Below the pieces are notes generated by a model. The model had not been told where the DNA came from, ran no database searches, and saw nothing but the letters and a program-made list of their open reading frames with translations. From the NCBI GenBank assembly GCA_937926195.1, contig CALEXZ010000017.1, positions 1-22,959 on the forward strand: a DNA stretch of 22,959 bases. The letters run 5' to 3'. The translations under genes were made by a program, and so were the position numbers. This stretch comes from an uncultured Actinomyces sp. (GTDB lineage Bacteria > Actinomycetota > Actinomycetes > Actinomycetales > Actinomycetaceae). Below are positions 22,099 to 22,959 of the stretch, piece by piece; positions within the stretch are counted from its first letter, which is position 1, and every line of letters begins with the position of its first letter.

Positions 22099-22156
22099 GT
22101 CCTGGCGACGACGAACGCCGGTCCCGTAGGGGACCGGCGTTCGTGTCCGCCAGGAC
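22099..22156. terminator. 24-bp extended hairpin between M50 gene and tRNA-Gly
   Basis: GTCCTGGCG (22099-22107) pairs with CGCCAGGAC (22148-22156). After a 3x3 internal loop ACGAACGCCGGTCCC (22111-22125) pairs with GGGACCGGCGTTCGT (22130-22144), closing a GTAG loop. All 24 pairs are perfect. It lies between convergent transcription units and probably terminates both. It begins one base after the encoded CCA of the tRNA. Confidence 0.75.
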
Positions 22157-22157
22157 G

Positions 22158-22231
22158 TGGAGCGGGTGACGGGAATCGAACCCGCGCTGTCAGCTTGGGA
22201 AGCTGAAGTTCTACCATTGAACTACACCCGC
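22158..22231 (-). tRNA. tRNA-Gly (anticodon CCC)
   Basis: On the minus strand a 7-bp acceptor stem GCGGGTG/CACCCGC encloses the D arm (TAGTTCAATGGTAGAAC region), the anticodon arm TCAGC-TTCCCAA-GCTGA with anticodon CCC, and the T arm GCGGG-TTCGATT-CCCGT type. The discriminator is T73, as expected for bacterial tRNA-Gly, and CCA is encoded (22158-22160). A possible promoter -10 is TATGCT on the minus strand at 22261-22266. Confidence 0.95.
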
Positions 22232-22245
22232 GCGCTCACCCTTCG

Positions 22246-22872
22246 GTGAGGTGCTGGTGCAGCATACAACAACCAACTCAGGGGCGGGAAATCCTCGCCC
22301 GAGAGGACCACAGCACGACCAGCAGCCCTTACCCCTCCGGACAGGAACCGTACGGTTCCGGCGACGGTGTCGACACCCAGGCCGGAGCGAGCCAGGACAG
22401 CTACTTCCCGTCCTCCACCGGGCAGCCCGACGCCTCCGCGTACGGCACGTCCCAGGACCCGTACACCCAGGGGGCCTACGCCGGTGACGCCCAGCAGGGC
22501 TCCGGTTTCCAGCAGCCCTACCAGGGCCAGGCCTACCAGCAGTCGTACCAGCAGCCCTACCAGGGGCAGGCCTACCAGCAGCCGTACCAGCAGGCCTACC
22601 CGGGCGGCTACGTCCAGCCGGGCGTCGCGCAGAAGTCGAAGATCGCCGCGGGCCTGCTCGCGATCCTCATCGGCACCCTCGGTGTCCACAACTTCTACCT
22701 CGGCCACACCGGACGCGGCGTCGCCCAGCTGCTCATCACGGTCCTCTCGCTCGGCTTCCTGTCCTGGGTGTCGTGGATCTGGGCCATCGTCGAGGGCATC
22801 CTCATCCTGTCCGCTCAGCCGGGGCAGCAGCCCTGGGGCGTCGACGCGAACGGCTACCCGCTTCAGGCCTGA
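22246..22872 (+). CDS. TM2-domain membrane protein with Gln/Tyr-rich N-terminus
   Basis: The open frame begins with a GTG at 22246 (208 residues) but this start has no Shine-Dalgarno and lies 15 bp from the tRNA. The better biological start is the in-frame ACG at 22315 (185 residues): AGAGGA lies 7 nt before it and the product would begin TTSSPYPSGQEPYG. The N-terminal region is disordered and rich in Gln, Tyr, Pro and Gly, including a 13-residue repeat (QQPYQGQAYQQ). The C-terminal part is a TM2 domain: KSKIAAGLLAILIGTLGVHNFYLGHTGRG, with the conserved H-NFYLG motif, followed by a second helix (LSWVSWIWAIVEGILIL). TM2 proteins sit in the membrane and their function is unknown. A strong hairpin follows. 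Confidence 0.85.
   Translation: MRCWCSIQQPTQGREILAREDHSTTSSPYPSGQEPYGSGDGVDTQAGASQDSYFPSSTGQPDASAYGTSQDPYTQGAYAGDAQQGSGFQQPYQGQAYQQSYQQPYQGQAYQQPYQQAYPGGYVQPGVAQKSKIAAGLLAILIGTLGVHNFYLGHTGRGVAQLLITVLSLGFLSWVSWIWAIVEGILILSAQPGQQPWGVDANGYPLQA
22510..22581 (+). repeat. Two copies of a 33-bp coding repeat in the TM2 gene
   Basis: 22510-22542 and 22549-22581 are identical except for one base (C/G) and are offset by 39 bp. They encode QQPYQGQAYQQ, separated by two residues (SY). Confidence 0.85.
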
Positions 22873-22910
22873 GCCCGCGCCACGTCCCGCTCGGGCGCAC
22901 CCCCCTCCCA

Positions 22911-22953
22911 CGCGGCCCGCGTCGGCGGTCACTGACCGCCCGCGCGGGCCGCG
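22911..22953 (+). terminator. Terminator hairpin after the TM2 gene
   Basis: CGCGGCCCGCG (22911-22921) pairs with CGCGGGCCGCG (22943-22953). Inside it, GGCGGTC (22924-22930) pairs with GACCGCC (22934-22940) around an ACT loop. The 18 pairs are perfect apart from a 2x2 internal loop. No T-tract is seen before the window ends. Confidence 0.7.
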
Positions 22954-22959
22954 CCGTCG

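Noticed and set aside
22158..22231. tRNA as an integration (att) site
   Set aside because: No integrase, no second copy of the tRNA 3' end and no phage-like genes are in the window.

Overview
The window is chromosomal DNA of a high-GC Gram-positive actinobacterium. The most likely family is Actinomycetaceae (Actinomyces-like). This rests on the very GC-rich third codon positions, many GTG starts, TANNNT boxes placed 6-7 nt before start codons with no Shine-Dalgarno (leaderless promoters), a DUF6318-type lipoprotein, and an FHA / PP2C / MoxR gene set. The genus is an inference. No insertion sequence, prophage or CRISPR array was seen.

Left part (1-5336). The end of a secreted-type protein overlaps a DUF6318-like lipoprotein gene. 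Then come a cation diffusion facilitator (-), a TRIC/YadS-type channel (+), a small YtxH-like protein (-), a VIT/CCC1-type metal transporter that lacks the usual cytosolic metal-binding segment (+), and an APP1-type phosphatidate phosphatase (-). Several of these genes have leaderless promoters, and hairpins lie between two of the convergent pairs. From 5337 to 5922 there is no gene. About 480 bp of it is a mosaic of 19-bp units in two opposite orientations, with internal duplications.

Central part (5923-19962). Two transcription units diverge from 9879-10115. The leftward unit encodes a single-pass membrane protein with an N-terminal variant-LRR domain, an MFS permease and a GT87-type polyprenol-sugar-dependent glycosyltransferase carrying a Ser-Ala-Gly repeat. 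The rightward unit encodes a PP2C phosphatase, an FHA protein with a Cys cluster, an FHA-like/helix-turn-helix fusion and an LmeA-like (DUF2993) membrane-anchored protein. After a hairpin the same strand continues with MoxR AAA+ ATPase, DUF58, a small membrane protein, two membrane vWA proteins and a TPR protein. The last four are translationally coupled through 4-7 nt overlaps. Together this looks like an envelope-associated phospho-signalling module feeding a MoxR/vWA assembly or chaperone complex. No kinase gene lies in the window.

Right part (20064-22959). A TetR regulator with two candidate operator palindromes (-), a Nudix hydrolase (-), a membrane M50-type metalloprotease (+), tRNA-Gly(CCC) (-) with a 24-bp hairpin directly behind its encoded CCA, and a TM2-domain protein (+). 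The best-placed start codon of the TM2 gene reads ACG rather than ATG. A strong hairpin ends the window.
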